Below are positions 36,220 through 46,141 of a stretch of DNA of 64,000 bases, in pieces. A program made the position numbers and the translations under genes. Source of the stretch: Butyrivibrio fibrisolvens 16/4 (GTDB taxonomy: Bacteria; Bacillota; Clostridia; Lachnospirales; Lachnospiraceae). The notes beneath the pieces were generated by a model. The model did not search any database and had not been told where the DNA came from. It saw only the letters and a program-made list of their open reading frames with translations. The stretch lies in contig FP929036.1 of NCBI GenBank assembly GCA_000209815.1, positions 1,013,110 to 1,077,109 of the forward strand. The letters are read 5' to 3'. Position 1 is the first letter of the stretch, and each line of letters begins with the position of its first letter.

Positions 36220-37367
36220 TTATGCCATAAGCATACGGAACATCTCGATTACCTGCTCCTTTGTAGCCTCACGTGGGTTACCTGGATAGCATGCATCGTT
36301 AAGTGCATCTGTTGCAAGTGTATCAAGGTCTTCTTCTTTAATCTTATCAAGAGTTGTAGGGATTCCTACATCCTCTGAAAGTTTCTTAACTGCAGCGATT
36401 GCGGCATCACGATATTCTTCCTGTGTCATGTTATCAACACCTTCTACGCCCATTGCTCTAGCTACTTCGCGAAGTCGCTCTCCTGTATATTCGCGGTTGA
36501 ATTCCATAGAAATTGGAAGGAACATAGCACAGGCTACACCGTGTGGTGTGTCATAGTGAGCTGAAAGTGTATGAGCCATAGCGTGGTCAATACCAAGACC
36601 TACGTTTGAGAATCCCATACCAGCAATGTACTGACCAAGAGCCATTCCTTCACGACCAGACTTTTTATTCTCTACAGCGTCGCGTAAGTTCTGAGAGATA
36701 AGACGGATAGCTTCAAGATGGAACATATCTGTCATTTCCCAAGCTGCACGAGTTGTATATCCCTCGATAGCGTGTGTAAGTGCATCCATTCCTGTTGCAG
36801 CTGTAAGACCCTTAGGCATTGAAGACATCATTTCAGGATCAACAATAGCAACGATTGGCATATCGTGTGTGTCAACACATACGAACTTTCTTTCCTTCTC
36901 AACGTCTGTGATTACGTAGTTGATTGTAACCTCAGCAGCTGTACCAGCTGTAGTTGGAACAGCGATGATAGGTACGCAAGGATTCTTTGTAGGAGCAACG
37001 CCCTCAAGTGAACGAACATCTTCAAACTCAGGGTTTGTGATGATGATACCGATAGCCTTTGAGGTATCCATTGAAGAACCGCCACCGATTGCAACGATGC
37101 AGTCAGCACCTGATTTCTTGAACGCTTCAACACCATTCTTTACGTTTTCGATTGTTGGGTTTGGCTTGATGTCAGAGTAGATTTCATAAGGAATCTTTGC
37201 TGCATCAAGAAGGTCTGTAACCTTTGCTGTAACACCAAACTTAATAAGATCTGGATCTGATGCTACGAATGCTTTTTAAAACCGTTATTGTTAATTTCTG
37301 TCACTACCTCGTTGATTGCGCCAGCACCATGGTATGATGTGGCATTGAGTGAAATTCTGTTTGCCAT
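36220..37367 (-). CDS. fucO: iron-containing alcohol dehydrogenase, lactaldehyde reductase type (frameshifted)
   Basis: A cytoplasmic oxidoreductase of 382 residues when repaired, the FucO length. It would reduce L-lactaldehyde from deoxy-sugar cleavage to 1,2-propanediol with NADH. Nucleotide site GGGSSMDT; metal-binding residues in TGMDALTHAIEGY and GIDHAMAHTLSAHYDTPHG. The T5 run 37273-37277 (A5 on the coding strand) lacks one base; repaired, the N-terminus reads NNNGFKKAFVASDPDLIKFGV. AAGGAG lies 9 bases before the ATG. The rhaB/isomerase/rhaD operon across the AraC and TetR genes makes lactaldehyde, fitting this role. Confidence 0.87.
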
Positions 37368-37490
37368 TTCTCTATTCTCCTTTTTAAGTAAAACTTAATT
37401 GTGTTAATTTTTTAACACATCCCTTCAATAATAATTCTAGCATTCTGCGGGTGGAGAATATAAGTTACAGATGTTCAGTTGTGTAACATG

Positions 37491-38036
37491 CTAGAGAATA
37501 TGAATTTCTTTAAATAGTTCATGCAGCTTCGGTGGCATGGCATCTATCATCAGGTCTGCCAAGGCTTCTTCTGGCTCCTTCATTCCCTTCATCAGCCACT
37601 GTACAGTCATGTAAATAGAAGACCAACAGTACATTTCTAGCAGTTTTCTGGTTTTAGTGTCAGGTGGGGTGCCAGTTTTCTCGCGAATGATAGCACAGTA
37701 GAATTCATAAATCATAATGAAATCGTGCTCTTTTAGATTATTTTGATTGTCACCCTTGAAACCGGCGGTGAAGAACAGTTTCTCCTGCTTAATGTACTGG
37801 AATTTCTTGATGAGGCCTTCTCGAATAGTTTCTCCTTTACCCATTTCCCTGAAGGATTGCTCAAGCAGGCGGTCGAAGTACCAGTTTACCAAATCATATT
37901 TATCTATGAAGTTTCTGTAGAAGCTTTGTCTTGAACAGCCTGCTGTTTCTACAATCTGTTTTACTGTTATATTTTCCACTGAGGTGGTGCGCATGCAGGT
38001 TTTCATTGCTTCTGCCAATTTATACTTAATATCCAT
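37491..38036 (-). CDS. TetR family transcriptional regulator
   Basis: A 181-residue regulator. The N-terminal HTH (about 10-50, ENITVKQIVETAGCSRQSFYRNFIDKYDLVNWYF) is clear. The C-terminal part resembles the TetR_C_8/DhaS-like all-helical domain. It lies upstream of fucO on the same strand with a 123-base gap and may regulate it; this is inference from position. Confidence 0.83.
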   Translation of the reverse strand: MDIKYKLAEAMKTCMRTTSVENITVKQIVETAGCSRQSFYRNFIDKYDLVNWYFDRLLEQSFREMGKGETIREGLIKKFQYIKQEKLFFTAGFKGDNQNNLKEHDFIMIYEFYCAIIREKTGTPPDTKTRKLLEMYCWSSIYMTVQWLMKGMKEPEEALADLMIDAMPPKLHELFKEIHIL

Positions 38037-38114
38037 AATTTCATATACCTAATATTTTAGTCTGATGTTGTTGCGGTAGTAATATTGTGATTACATTGGA
38101 AAATGAGTGATACC

Positions 38115-39110
38115 TTAGTTGGCTAATCTATAATCTCTAGGAGACATGCCATAGGCTTCCTTGAATTTGCGGTAGAAGTAACTACTGTTATCGTACCCAA
38201 TGTAAGTATAAATATCTTCAATGGTAAGAGTGGTGTGGCTGAGAAGATAGGCCGCCTGTTGAAGACGACGTGTCATCAATTGTTCTTTAAAATTTTTACC
38301 AGTGTGCTTTTTAAGCAGTCTACTTATGTAATAGGTAGGCTGCTTTGTTTGTTCAGCAATTGCTTCAAGGGTGCCATGCTTATAGTGAGCATCAATATAT
38401 TTCAAAACAGTAAGTAAAAGGTTTTGTTCATACTGAGATGGTGTACCTTGGTTAACCAAAGAAACATATACTGAAAGGGTCTGTAATAGTAGACCCATTG
38501 TGGTCTTATTTATATTATTGATAATTGTTTCTGAATCCTGTTTTAGCATAGTGAAAATCATATTTTCCATAAGATTTTGCACAGGAAGAATATCTGCAGT
38601 AGGAAAGTGCAGATAAGTAAGGAAGGATGATTCTGGAGACAGTGTGGAAATCAAAAAGTCTCTAAGTAAGTCTCCTTCTGGAATCATTTGTAATGCTTCA
38701 TCAAAAAACTCAGGAAGCAGGATAAAGTTAATTGCAACATCACCCTCTGATGCTGGAAGAATTTCCTGAGTAGCATTTTGGTTCAAGAATAAAAGTTCAC
38801 CGGCTTTTAGTGTGATTTCATCAGTTCCATTTAAAATATGATGAGTTTCCCCTGAAACCATATAAACGAATTCAACATAGTTATGGGTGTGCTTTGGAAA
38901 GTGCACAAAACGAGTATGAGGACGTATCTCTATGAGACGTCCTTTTTTTAATAGCTTCTCGCTGTCGATGACAAAACTGTTGCCGCTGGAGTACCTATTT
39001 TTGTCAATGACACCGCCCTTTAAAATTTCTTGTTCTTCCTCTGTCAGCTGTGATAGCTGCTGTAATAAACTCTTTTCCATAGATAAATTATAGAATGAAT
39101 CTAGCTGCAA
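38115..39110 (-). CDS. AraC family regulator of the rhamnose-type operon
   Basis: A 331-residue regulator. The cupin sensor sits at about 75-150 (FVHFPKHTHNYVEFVYMVSGETHHILNG), and the C-terminal double HTH includes IAEQTKQPTYYISRLLKKHTGKNF and IEDIYTYIGYDNSSYFYRKFKEAYGMSPRDYR. It is divergent from rhaB across 83 bases; the rhaB promoter has a good -10 (TATACT, 39165-39170) but a poor -35, as expected when an AraC protein activates. It is likely the sugar-sensing activator of rhaB and the genes behind it. Confidence 0.87.
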   Translation of the reverse strand: MQLDSFYNLSMEKSLLQQLSQLTEEEQEILKGGVIDKNRYSSGNSFVIDSEKLLKKGRLIEIRPHTRFVHFPKHTHNYVEFVYMVSGETHHILNGTDEITLKAGELLFLNQNATQEILPASEGDVAINFILLPEFFDEALQMIPEGDLLRDFLISTLSPESSFLTYLHFPTADILPVQNLMENMIFTMLKQDSETIINNINKTTMGLLLQTLSVYVSLVNQGTPSQYEQNLLLTVLKYIDAHYKHGTLEAIAEQTKQPTYYISRLLKKHTGKNFKEQLMTRRLQQAAYLLSHTTLTIEDIYTYIGYDNSSYFYRKFKEAYGMSPRDYRLAN

Positions 39111-39164
39111 ATAAAGTCCTATTTTTGATTATTTTACGACCTTAAAAGTCAGCTTATCAGGATA

Positions 39165-39170
39165 TATACT
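39165..39170 (+). promoter_or_regulatory. -10 box of the rhaB operon
   Basis: TATACT, with only TTAAAA at 39142-39147 in the -35 place. A GAGGTG ribosome site follows at 39183-39188. Confidence 0.4.
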
Positions 39171-39193
39171 CATATCATAAACGAGGTGAAACT

Positions 39194-40594
39194 ATGAGTA
39201 ACTATTATTTGGCAGTAGACATTGGGGCCTCAAGTGGCCGTCATATGCTATTTACAATTGAAGACGGTAAGATTCAGATGGAAGAAATCTACCGTTTCGA
39301 AAATGCCATGACAAATGTAGGGGGAAAGCTTCTTTGGGATACAAAAAAGCTTTTTAACGAAATCAAAAATGGCATGAAGGAATGCAAAAGACTTGGTAAG
39401 ATTCCATGTTCTATGTCCATTGATACTTGGGGCGTTGATTACGTGCTCCTAAATGAAGAGGGACAGGTTCTTGGTGATACATACGGTTATCGTGATCACA
39501 GAACTGATGGAATGGATGAGGAAGTTTATAAAATTATTTCCGAGGAAGAATTGTATAAGAGAGTTGGAATTCAAAAAGCAATTTTCAACACCATATATCA
39601 ATTGACAGCAGATAAGCTTCAAAGACCAGAGGTATTAAAAGAAGCAAAGACTTTGCTTATGATTCCGGATTATCTAAATTTCCTTCTTACAGGTGTTAGA
39701 GCTTCAGAGTATACCAACGCCACAACAACAGGTCTTGTTAATCCTCACACCAAGCAGTGGGATTATCAGTTAATAGAAATGCTTGGTCTTCCAGGAGAAA
39801 TCTTCTTAGAGCTTAAGCTTCCTGGTAATGAAGTGGGTAATCTAAGAGATGAAATCAAAGAGGAAGTAGGCTTTGATTTAAAGGTGCTTCAGTGTGCAAG
39901 TCATGATACAGCTTCTGCTGTAATGGCAATGCCTCATTTAGGCAACGAGGGGCTTTACATCAGCTCTGGCACCTGGTCACTTATGGGTGTGGAAAATACA
40001 GAAGCTCTTACCCGCGATTGCGACAGAAAGAGTAATTTCACAAATGAAGGTGGATACGATTATAGATACAGATATTTGAAAAATATCATGGGTCTTTGGA
40101 TGATTCAGCAGGTTAGACATGAGGCAAACGATGCTCTCAGCTTTGCAGAATATGCAGATTTGGCATCTCGCGCTAAAGGCTTTCCATCACTTGTTGATGC
40201 AAATGACGAAAGATTCTTATCACCAAAGAATATGACTGAGGAAATAAAGAAGGCCTGTGAGGAGTCCAGACAGCTAGTTCCAAACACATCCGGTGAGCTT
40301 GCAGCAGTTATTTATAAGAGCTTGGCTGTTTGCTACGGAAATACGATAAAAGAGATTTGTGCAAACACAGGAAAAGAATACGAAGCACTTCATGTTATTG
40401 GTGGTGGTTGTAAAAACAGGTATTTAAATCAGCTTACAGCAGATGCCACAGGACTTACAGTTCTGGCGGGGCCATCAGAGGCAACAGCCATCGGAAATGC
40501 AATGGTGCAGATGATAGAAGCAGGCGAGCTTAAGGATTTGGTAGCAGCTCGTGAGGCGGTACATAGGTCGTTTGAAATAGAAATTTTTAATTGA
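39194..40594 (+). CDS. rhaB: rhamnulokinase
   Basis: A 466-residue FGGY-family sugar kinase. It phosphorylates L-rhamnulose (or L-fuculose) with ATP to the 1-phosphate. Family marks: AVDIGASSGRHMLF at the N-terminus, MSIDTWGVDYVLL, DTASAVMAMP, the SSGTWSLMGVE phosphate-binding region and HVIGGGCKNRYLNQLTADAT near the C-terminus, all typical of RhaB. First gene of the operon with the isomerase and the aldolase. Confidence 0.93.
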   Translation: MSNYYLAVDIGASSGRHMLFTIEDGKIQMEEIYRFENAMTNVGGKLLWDTKKLFNEIKNGMKECKRLGKIPCSMSIDTWGVDYVLLNEEGQVLGDTYGYRDHRTDGMDEEVYKIISEEELYKRVGIQKAIFNTIYQLTADKLQRPEVLKEAKTLLMIPDYLNFLLTGVRASEYTNATTTGLVNPHTKQWDYQLIEMLGLPGEIFLELKLPGNEVGNLRDEIKEEVGFDLKVLQCASHDTASAVMAMPHLGNEGLYISSGTWSLMGVENTEALTRDCDRKSNFTNEGGYDYRYRYLKNIMGLWMIQQVRHEANDALSFAEYADLASRAKGFPSLVDANDERFLSPKNMTEEIKKACEESRQLVPNTSGELAAVIYKSLAVCYGNTIKEICANTGKEYEALHVIGGGCKNRYLNQLTADATGLTVLAGPSEATAIGNAMVQMIEAGELKDLVAAREAVHRSFEIEIFN

Positions 40595-40627
40595 GAGCAT
40601 AACATTCGGATTAGGAGGTTAGATTAA

Positions 40628-42049
40628 ATGTTAGTAAATACTAAAGCTAAGGTGGGAGTTTTTTCTATTGCACTTGGAGCATACCTTCCACAGTTTCCAA
40701 GCTTAGTTCCAGAGTTTAATAAGCAGTTCGAGGATTTTAAAGCATCAATCCCTGATACTGTAGAAATTATAGATGGTGGTGTAGTTACCACAAAGGAGCA
40801 GTCACAGGCTGCAGGAGATTTGTTCAGAGCAGCAGATGTTGATTTAGTATTCATGCAGCTTCTTACTTATGCTACATCCTACAACATGCTTCCCGCAGTA
40901 AAGGATTTAGATGTACCAGTTGTACTTGTAAATCTTCAGAAGCTTAAGGCTCTTGATTACGATACAGCAGGCACAGCAGAGTGGCTTGGTGAAGCATATG
41001 CATGTGGTGCCGTTGGTGAGATGGTAGCTGACTTAAATCGTTACGGAAAGCGCTCAGCTGTTATCACAGGTGTAGTAGAAGGCGGTGATGCAGCTGTTGC
41101 AAAGGAAATTGATCAGTGGTGCCGTGCAGCACAGTGTCGTAGAAGATTTAGAGAGACAAACCTTGCTCAGATTGGTCGTCCATATCCTGGCATGATGGAC
41201 CTCTACATCGATGAATCAAATCTTTACAGAAGAATGCACGTATATACAAAGCAGTTTGACTGGGAAAAGATTTGGGCTATTGCAGATGATATTACAGATG
41301 AGGCTGTTATCAAGGCTAAGGCTGAGGATATCTTAGATACTTTTGAAATCGTTGGCGGTGTTGATGAAGAGAAGCTTCATGAGATGGCTAAGTATGTAGT
41401 TGCATTTGAGCAGTGGGTTAAGGATGAAAAGCTTGGCTTTGTAGCATCTCACTATGATGGCTTTGCAAAGGGACAGGCAGGAGTTGTTGATAGTCTTCTC
41501 ATTCCAGCTTTCTCAATGTTAATAAAGCAAGGTACAGCTTGTGCTGTAGAAGGCGATATCAAGGTTGCCATGGCAATGAGTATCCTTAAGACAATCGCAG
41601 GTTCTGGCCAGCTTTCAGAAATGTACACAATCGATTTCAACGATGGAGTAACTCTCATCGGACACAGCGGTTCTGGTGACGCAGATTTCTCTCAGGCTAA
41701 GAAGCCTACTATGAAGATTGTAGATGTATTCCACGGCAAGACAGGTGGTGGATATCTTACACAGTTTTATCCACCAGAGGGAGATATTACATATCTTGCA
41801 ATTACTCAGGATGGTGAAGGTCACTTCAAGTTCGTTTGTGCTGAGGGTGTAAATGTACCAGGAAAGATTCTTCAGAATGGTGACACAATGATGCGTACAG
41901 AATTTGCAATTTCACCAGCTGAGTTCGTAACAAAGTGGAGCGAAGCAGGTCCTACGCATCACTTTGCAGCGGCAATCGGTCGTCACATCGATGTAATTGA
42001 AAAGGTAGCAAAGATTTTTGATGTACTAGTGGAAATCATCACAAGATAA
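40628..42049 (+). CDS. L-fucose/L-arabinose isomerase family protein
   Basis: A 473-residue cytoplasmic aldose-ketose isomerase of the FucI/AraA fold. It shows the early VDLVFMQLLTYATSYNMLPAV region, the middle GGVDEEKLHEMAKYV part and a C-terminal HHFAAAIGRHIDVIEKVAKI segment. It sits between rhamnulokinase and rhamnulose-1-phosphate aldolase, where RhaA would be expected, so it probably turns L-rhamnose (or L-fucose) into the ketose. It is not RhaA by sequence. Substrate assignment is by context. AGGAGG lies 11 bases upstream. Confidence 0.8.
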   Translation: MLVNTKAKVGVFSIALGAYLPQFPSLVPEFNKQFEDFKASIPDTVEIIDGGVVTTKEQSQAAGDLFRAADVDLVFMQLLTYATSYNMLPAVKDLDVPVVLVNLQKLKALDYDTAGTAEWLGEAYACGAVGEMVADLNRYGKRSAVITGVVEGGDAAVAKEIDQWCRAAQCRRRFRETNLAQIGRPYPGMMDLYIDESNLYRRMHVYTKQFDWEKIWAIADDITDEAVIKAKAEDILDTFEIVGGVDEEKLHEMAKYVVAFEQWVKDEKLGFVASHYDGFAKGQAGVVDSLLIPAFSMLIKQGTACAVEGDIKVAMAMSILKTIAGSGQLSEMYTIDFNDGVTLIGHSGSGDADFSQAKKPTMKIVDVFHGKTGGGYLTQFYPPEGDITYLAITQDGEGHFKFVCAEGVNVPGKILQNGDTMMRTEFAISPAEFVTKWSEAGPTHHFAAAIGRHIDVIEKVAKIFDVLVEIITR

Positions 42050-42061
42050 GGAGATATAGAA

Positions 42062-42889
42062 ATGAAGATAACAGAAGTAAAGTTTGTTGAAGGTTTTATT
42101 AGAATGGCAAATGATGGATGGGAGCAGGGCTGGCATGAGCGTAACGGCGGTAACCTCTCATATAGAATGAAGGATGAGGATGTTGCAGCTGTTAAGGAAT
42201 TCCTTTCAGAAGATGGCCAGTGGAAGGAAATCGGCACAGAGGTTCCAGGTCTTGCAAATGAGTACTTCATGGTAACAGGTAGTGGGAAGTATTTCCGTAA
42301 CGTTATCATAGATCCAGAGGATTCTATCGGTATCATCAAGGTAGATGAGACTGGTACAAAGTATCAGATTCAGTGGGGCTTCGTAAATGGTGGAAGACCA
42401 ACATCAGAGCTTCCTTCACACCTTATGAATCTTGAAGTAAAGAAGCGTGTTACAAATGGTAAGTACAGAGTTGTTTACCACGCTCACACTACAAATACAA
42501 TCGCTCTTACATTTGTACTTCCTCTTAAGGACGAAGTATTTACAAGAGAGCTTTGGGAGATGGCTACAGAGTGTCCTGTAGTATTTCCTTCAGGTATTGG
42601 CGTTGTAGACTGGATGGTTCCAGGCGGAAAGGATATTGCAGTTGCAACCTCTAAGCTTATGGAACAATATGATGTAGCTATTTGGGCACATCACGGTATG
42701 TTTGCGTCAGGTGAAGATTTTGATCTTACATTTGGTCTTATGCACACTGTAGAAAAGGCTGCAGAGATTCTTGTAAAGGTTCTTTCAATTACACCTAAGA
42801 AGCTTCAGACAATCACACCAGATCAGTTTAGACACCTTGCAAATGATTTTAAGGTTGAGCTTCCTGAGAAGTTCTTATATGAGAAGTAG
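42062..42889 (+). CDS. rhaD: rhamnulose-1-phosphate aldolase
   Basis: A 275-residue class II aldolase of the RhaD length. It splits L-rhamnulose-1-phosphate into dihydroxyacetone phosphate and L-lactaldehyde. It starts with the RhaD-like FVEGFIRMANDGWEQGWHERNGGNLSYRM. Zinc ligands lie in VYHAHTTNTIAL and AIWAHHGMFASG, with an acidic catalytic region nearby (SELPSHLMNLE). Last gene of the operon; the lactaldehyde would go to FucO. No clean terminator follows (only a weak CGAGTT/AACTCG repeat). Confidence 0.93.
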   Translation: MKITEVKFVEGFIRMANDGWEQGWHERNGGNLSYRMKDEDVAAVKEFLSEDGQWKEIGTEVPGLANEYFMVTGSGKYFRNVIIDPEDSIGIIKVDETGTKYQIQWGFVNGGRPTSELPSHLMNLEVKKRVTNGKYRVVYHAHTTNTIALTFVLPLKDEVFTRELWEMATECPVVFPSGIGVVDWMVPGGKDIAVATSKLMEQYDVAIWAHHGMFASGEDFDLTFGLMHTVEKAAEILVKVLSITPKKLQTITPDQFRHLANDFKVELPEKFLYEK

Positions 42890-42959
42890 AACTGTCCCGA
42901 GTTAGACGTTAATTTTCAGTAATTGATAAAAACTCGCAATAAGCATATTTTTGAGAATC

Positions 42960-42993
42960 ACCTATTGACGCGATAGGTGATTTCTTTTATATT
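42960..42993 (+). promoter_or_regulatory. nifS promoter with Rrf2-type dyad
   Basis: TTGACG (42965-42970), 17-bp spacer, TATATT (42988-42993). The -35 is embedded in ACCTA-N9-TAGGT (42960-42978), extended to AATCACCTAT/ATAGGTGATT. The same ACCTA-N9-TAGGT overlaps the -35 of the promoter at 50079. The hairpin could be mistaken for a terminator, but the promoter fit and the repeat at 50074 favour an operator. Confidence 0.7.
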
Positions 42994-43011
42994 AATCGCA
43001 GACTAAAGCAC

Positions 43012-43028
43012 TAGGTAAATAGGCAATA
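43012..43028 (+). promoter_or_regulatory. TAGGT-N3-TAGG repeat in the nifS leader
   Basis: TAGGTAAATAGGCAATA agrees at 15 of 17 positions with TAGGTTAGTAGGCAATA before the Rrf2 gene (49989-50005). A third, TAGGTAGATAGG, is at 50088. Candidate Rrf2 binding site. Confidence 0.6.
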
Positions 43029-43051
43029 TATATAAAGAAAGGTAAAAGGAT

Positions 43052-44257
43052 ATGTTCGTATACGCAGATAATGCAGCAACTACAGTTGTCTCACCTAAGG
43101 TGGTTGAGGCAATGCTTCCATATTTTACAGAGGTTTATGGAAATCCATCCAGCCTCTATTCAGTAGGACAGAAGGCAAAGGAGGAGCTTGAAGAAGCAAG
43201 AGAAAGAATTGCTAAGCTTCTTGGCGCAGCTCCACGTGAAATTTATTTCACTTCTGGCGGTAGCGAGGCAGATAATCAGGCTATCATCTCAGCAGCCAGA
43301 ATCGGAGAGAAGAAGGGAAAGAAGCACATCATTTCTACAAAGTTCGAGCATCATGCAGTGCTTCATACTTTGCAGGCACTTGAGAAGGAAGGCTTCGAAA
43401 TAGAGCTTCTTGATGTACATTCAAATGGTGTTGTTACAGCTGAACAGGTAGCTGATGCAATCAGAGAGGATACAGCTCTTGTTACTATTATGTATGCTAA
43501 TAATGAGATTGGAACAATTCAGCCAATCGCTGAGATAGGTGCAATCTGTAAGGAAAGAGGAGTTCTTTTCCACACAGATGCAGTTCAGGCAGTTAGCCAC
43601 CTTCATATTAATGTGAAGGAGCAGAATATTGATATGCTTTCTATTTCAGCTCACAAGTTCCACGGACCTAAGGGCGTTGGTGTGCTTTATGCAAGAGGCG
43701 GAATCGTGCTTACTAACGTGATCAACGGTGGCGCTCAGGAAAGAGGAAAGCGTGCAGGTACAGAAAATCTTGCAGGTATCGTAGGCATGACAGTTGCACT
43801 TGAAGAGGCAGTTGCTCATATTGATGAGAACAATGAAAAGCTTGCTAAGCTTCAGGATAGATTAATTGAAGGTCTTTCTAAGATTCCTTATTCAGAGCTA
43901 AACGGAGACAGAGTGCAAAGAGTAAAGTCAAACGTAAACTTCTGCTTCGAAGGAATCGAGGGCGAATCACTTCTATTATTACTTGATGACAAGGGGGTAG
44001 CAGTATCATCTGGTTCAGCTTGTACATCAGGTTCGCTTGACCCAAGCCATGTTCTTCTTGCAATTGGTAGACCACACGAGGTGGCGCACGGTTCACTTAG
44101 AGTTTCTCTTGGTGAGGATGCAACAGAAGAGCAGGTTGACTATATCGTAAAAGCGGTAACAGAAGTTGTTGAATATCTTCGTGGATTTTCACCTTTCTGG
44201 GGCGATTTAGTAAGTGGCAAGCGTCCACACGTATTTGCAGAGCACACAGTGGCTTAA
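43052..44257 (+). CDS. nifS: cysteine desulfurase, NifS/IscS type
   Basis: A 401-residue PLP enzyme. It takes sulfur from L-cysteine as an enzyme persulfide for Fe-S cluster assembly and tRNA thiolation. PLP-binding Lys202 is in SAHKFHGPKG, the catalytic Cys324 in SSGSACTSGS, and the N-terminus (YADNAATTVVSPKVVEAM) is classical. The last thirty or so residues are longer than the core family. It lies 32 bases before nifU. The upstream dyad suggests control by the Rrf2 protein encoded at 49555. Confidence 0.95.
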   Translation: MFVYADNAATTVVSPKVVEAMLPYFTEVYGNPSSLYSVGQKAKEELEEARERIAKLLGAAPREIYFTSGGSEADNQAIISAARIGEKKGKKHIISTKFEHHAVLHTLQALEKEGFEIELLDVHSNGVVTAEQVADAIREDTALVTIMYANNEIGTIQPIAEIGAICKERGVLFHTDAVQAVSHLHINVKEQNIDMLSISAHKFHGPKGVGVLYARGGIVLTNVINGGAQERGKRAGTENLAGIVGMTVALEEAVAHIDENNEKLAKLQDRLIEGLSKIPYSELNGDRVQRVKSNVNFCFEGIEGESLLLLLDDKGVAVSSGSACTSGSLDPSHVLLAIGRPHEVAHGSLRVSLGEDATEEQVDYIVKAVTEVVEYLRGFSPFWGDLVSGKRPHVFAEHTVA

Positions 44258-44289
44258 TTAATAGACAGAAGTAATTGGAGGAATAAAAA

Positions 44290-44724
44290 ATGGCATTATA
44301 TAGTGAAAAGGTAATGGATCACTTCAGAAACCCAAGAAATGTAGGAGTGATTGAGAATGCAGATGGTGTAGGCGAAGTTGGTAATCCAGTCTGTGGCGAC
44401 ATTATGAAAATCTATCTTAAGATAAATGATGAGCAGATTATTGAGGATGTAAAGTTTGAGACTTTCGGATGCGGCAGCGCTATTGCTTCATCTTCAATGG
44501 CAACAGAGCTTATTATGGGAAAGCCTGTATCTGAGGCACTTCAGCTTACAAACAAGGCTGTTACAGAGGCACTTGATGGACTGCCAGCTCACAAGCTTCA
44601 CTGTTCAGTTCTTGCAGAGGAGGCAATCAAGTCTGCTGTAAAGAATTACTACGATAATAATGGCATTGAATATGATCCAAAGGATTTCCCAGATCCAGAG
44701 GTTGAGTCTTGCCACATGCATTAA
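44290..44724 (+). CDS. nifU: Fe-S cluster assembly scaffold NifU/IscU type
   Basis: A 144-residue scaffold on which [2Fe-2S]/[4Fe-4S] clusters are built from NifS-derived sulfur. Three conserved Cys are present: Cys35 (NPVCGDIM), Cys61 (GCGSAIASSS) and Cys105 (HKLHCSVLAE). It consists of the U-type N-domain only, with a short C-terminal extension ending in a CHMH motif. Second gene of the nifSU operon. Confidence 0.95.
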   Translation: MALYSEKVMDHFRNPRNVGVIENADGVGEVGNPVCGDIMKIYLKINDEQIIEDVKFETFGCGSAIASSSMATELIMGKPVSEALQLTNKAVTEALDGLPAHKLHCSVLAEEAIKSAVKNYYDNNGIEYDPKDFPDPEVESCHMH

Positions 44725-44820
44725 TAATAGGAAGGAATGTGTTGAGGGGTTAATATTGCATTACTGTGTTTAAATCAGTAAAATATTTCTTATCTTATTT
44801 GTTAAATGGAGAAATAATAT

Positions 44821-46132
44821 TTGATGAGTGATTTAAAACAGCATCCAACCCCAAATGCTAAGGCACTTCTTCCTATAGCATTATTTTTGATTTTATATCT
44901 TGGTAATGGAATCTATTTCCAATACATTTCACCAATTGAAGGGCAGATGGGATTCTACGTAGTCTCAGTAGTTCTGTCCTTCACTTTTGCGTTAATTCTT
45001 GCTTTTTGCCAGAATCGAGGCAAAAGCTTTGAAGAAAAAATACATATATGTGCGGAAGGCATAGGAGATGACAATATTGTCACTATGCTTTTCATTTTTA
45101 TATTGGCAGGTGCTTTCAGTGGCGTAGCGGGAGAAGCCGGTGGTGCATCATACACTGCAAATCTTCTACTTAGCGTCATCCCTGGTAGATTTGCTATACC
45201 AGGGCTTTTTATTATAGCCTGCCTTATTTCTATGGCTATGGGTACCAGTGTAGGAACAATATCAGTTCTAGCACCAATAGCCTGTGCAGTATCAGAAAAT
45301 GGAAATATTAATCTGGCCTTTTGCGTAGGTGTAGTTGTAGGTGGTGCAATGTTTGGAGATAATCTTTCATTTATCTCAGACACCACTATTGCCGCTACTA
45401 AAACTCAGGGAATAGAGATGAAGGAAAAATTTCAGGCGAATTTAAGGCTGGCTCTTCCTTCGGCAATTATCACACTTATCATTCTTATAGTATGTTCATT
45501 CAAAACAGGTGTGACTGCAATTGGAACATTTGATTACAATCTTTTGCAGGCATTGCCATATTTTATTGTACTTATACTTTCTGTACTTAGCATAAATGTA
45601 TTTAAAGTGCTTTTGATTGGATGCTTTATGTTTATAGTTGTGGGAATGTATACAGGCTCACTTACTTATGTTTCAGGACTTTCTTCTATGGGAACCGGAA
45701 TAGCAGGAATGTTTGAGACCATGATAGTAACTATTCTAGTTGCATCTGTAGCATCCCTTATTAGGGAACACGGTGGTTTTGAGGCTATTTTGGAGCTAAT
45801 CAGAAGAAAAGCCGGAAACAAAAGGGGGAATGCTTGGAATTGCATTTCTTACCATGTTTATGGATATTGCTACAGCAAACAATACTGTTGCAATTGTAAT
45901 AGCGGCACCAATAGCAAAGCACATTAGTGACGAGTACGGCGTAGAGCCAAAGAAGACTGCATCACTTCTTGATACCTGCTCTTGTATTATGCAGGGAATC
46001 ATTCCTTATGGTGCTCAGCTTCTTGTGGCAGCAAATATTGCAAAGATTGCCAGCTTTTCACTGATTCCATGGTTGATTTATCCATTTGTGCTGATAATAT
46101 TTGTAGGAATTTCAATTATAAAAGAGAAATAA
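44821..46132 (+). CDS. NhaC-type Na+/H+ antiporter family protein (frameshifted)
   Basis: An inner-membrane transporter of about 436 residues when repaired, with some eleven helices. The motif GGAMFGDNLSFISDTTIAAT is characteristic of the NhaC branch; members exchange Na+ for H+ or organic ions, and I cannot set the substrate. The G5 run 45824-45828 has one base too many; repaired, the join reads NKRGMLGIAFLTMFMDIATAN. Start is TTG 44821 or ATG 44824, with GGAGA upstream. It ends 9 bases before larE, so it may be part of the sulfur-handling transcript. Confidence 0.83.
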
Positions 46133-46141
46133 TCAAACAAC

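Noticed and set aside
42958-42981. Terminator after rhaD
   Set aside because: The stem AATCACCTAT/ATAGGTGATT is followed only by TCTTTTA, and it coincides with a well-spaced -35/-10 pair and a dyad shared with 50074.
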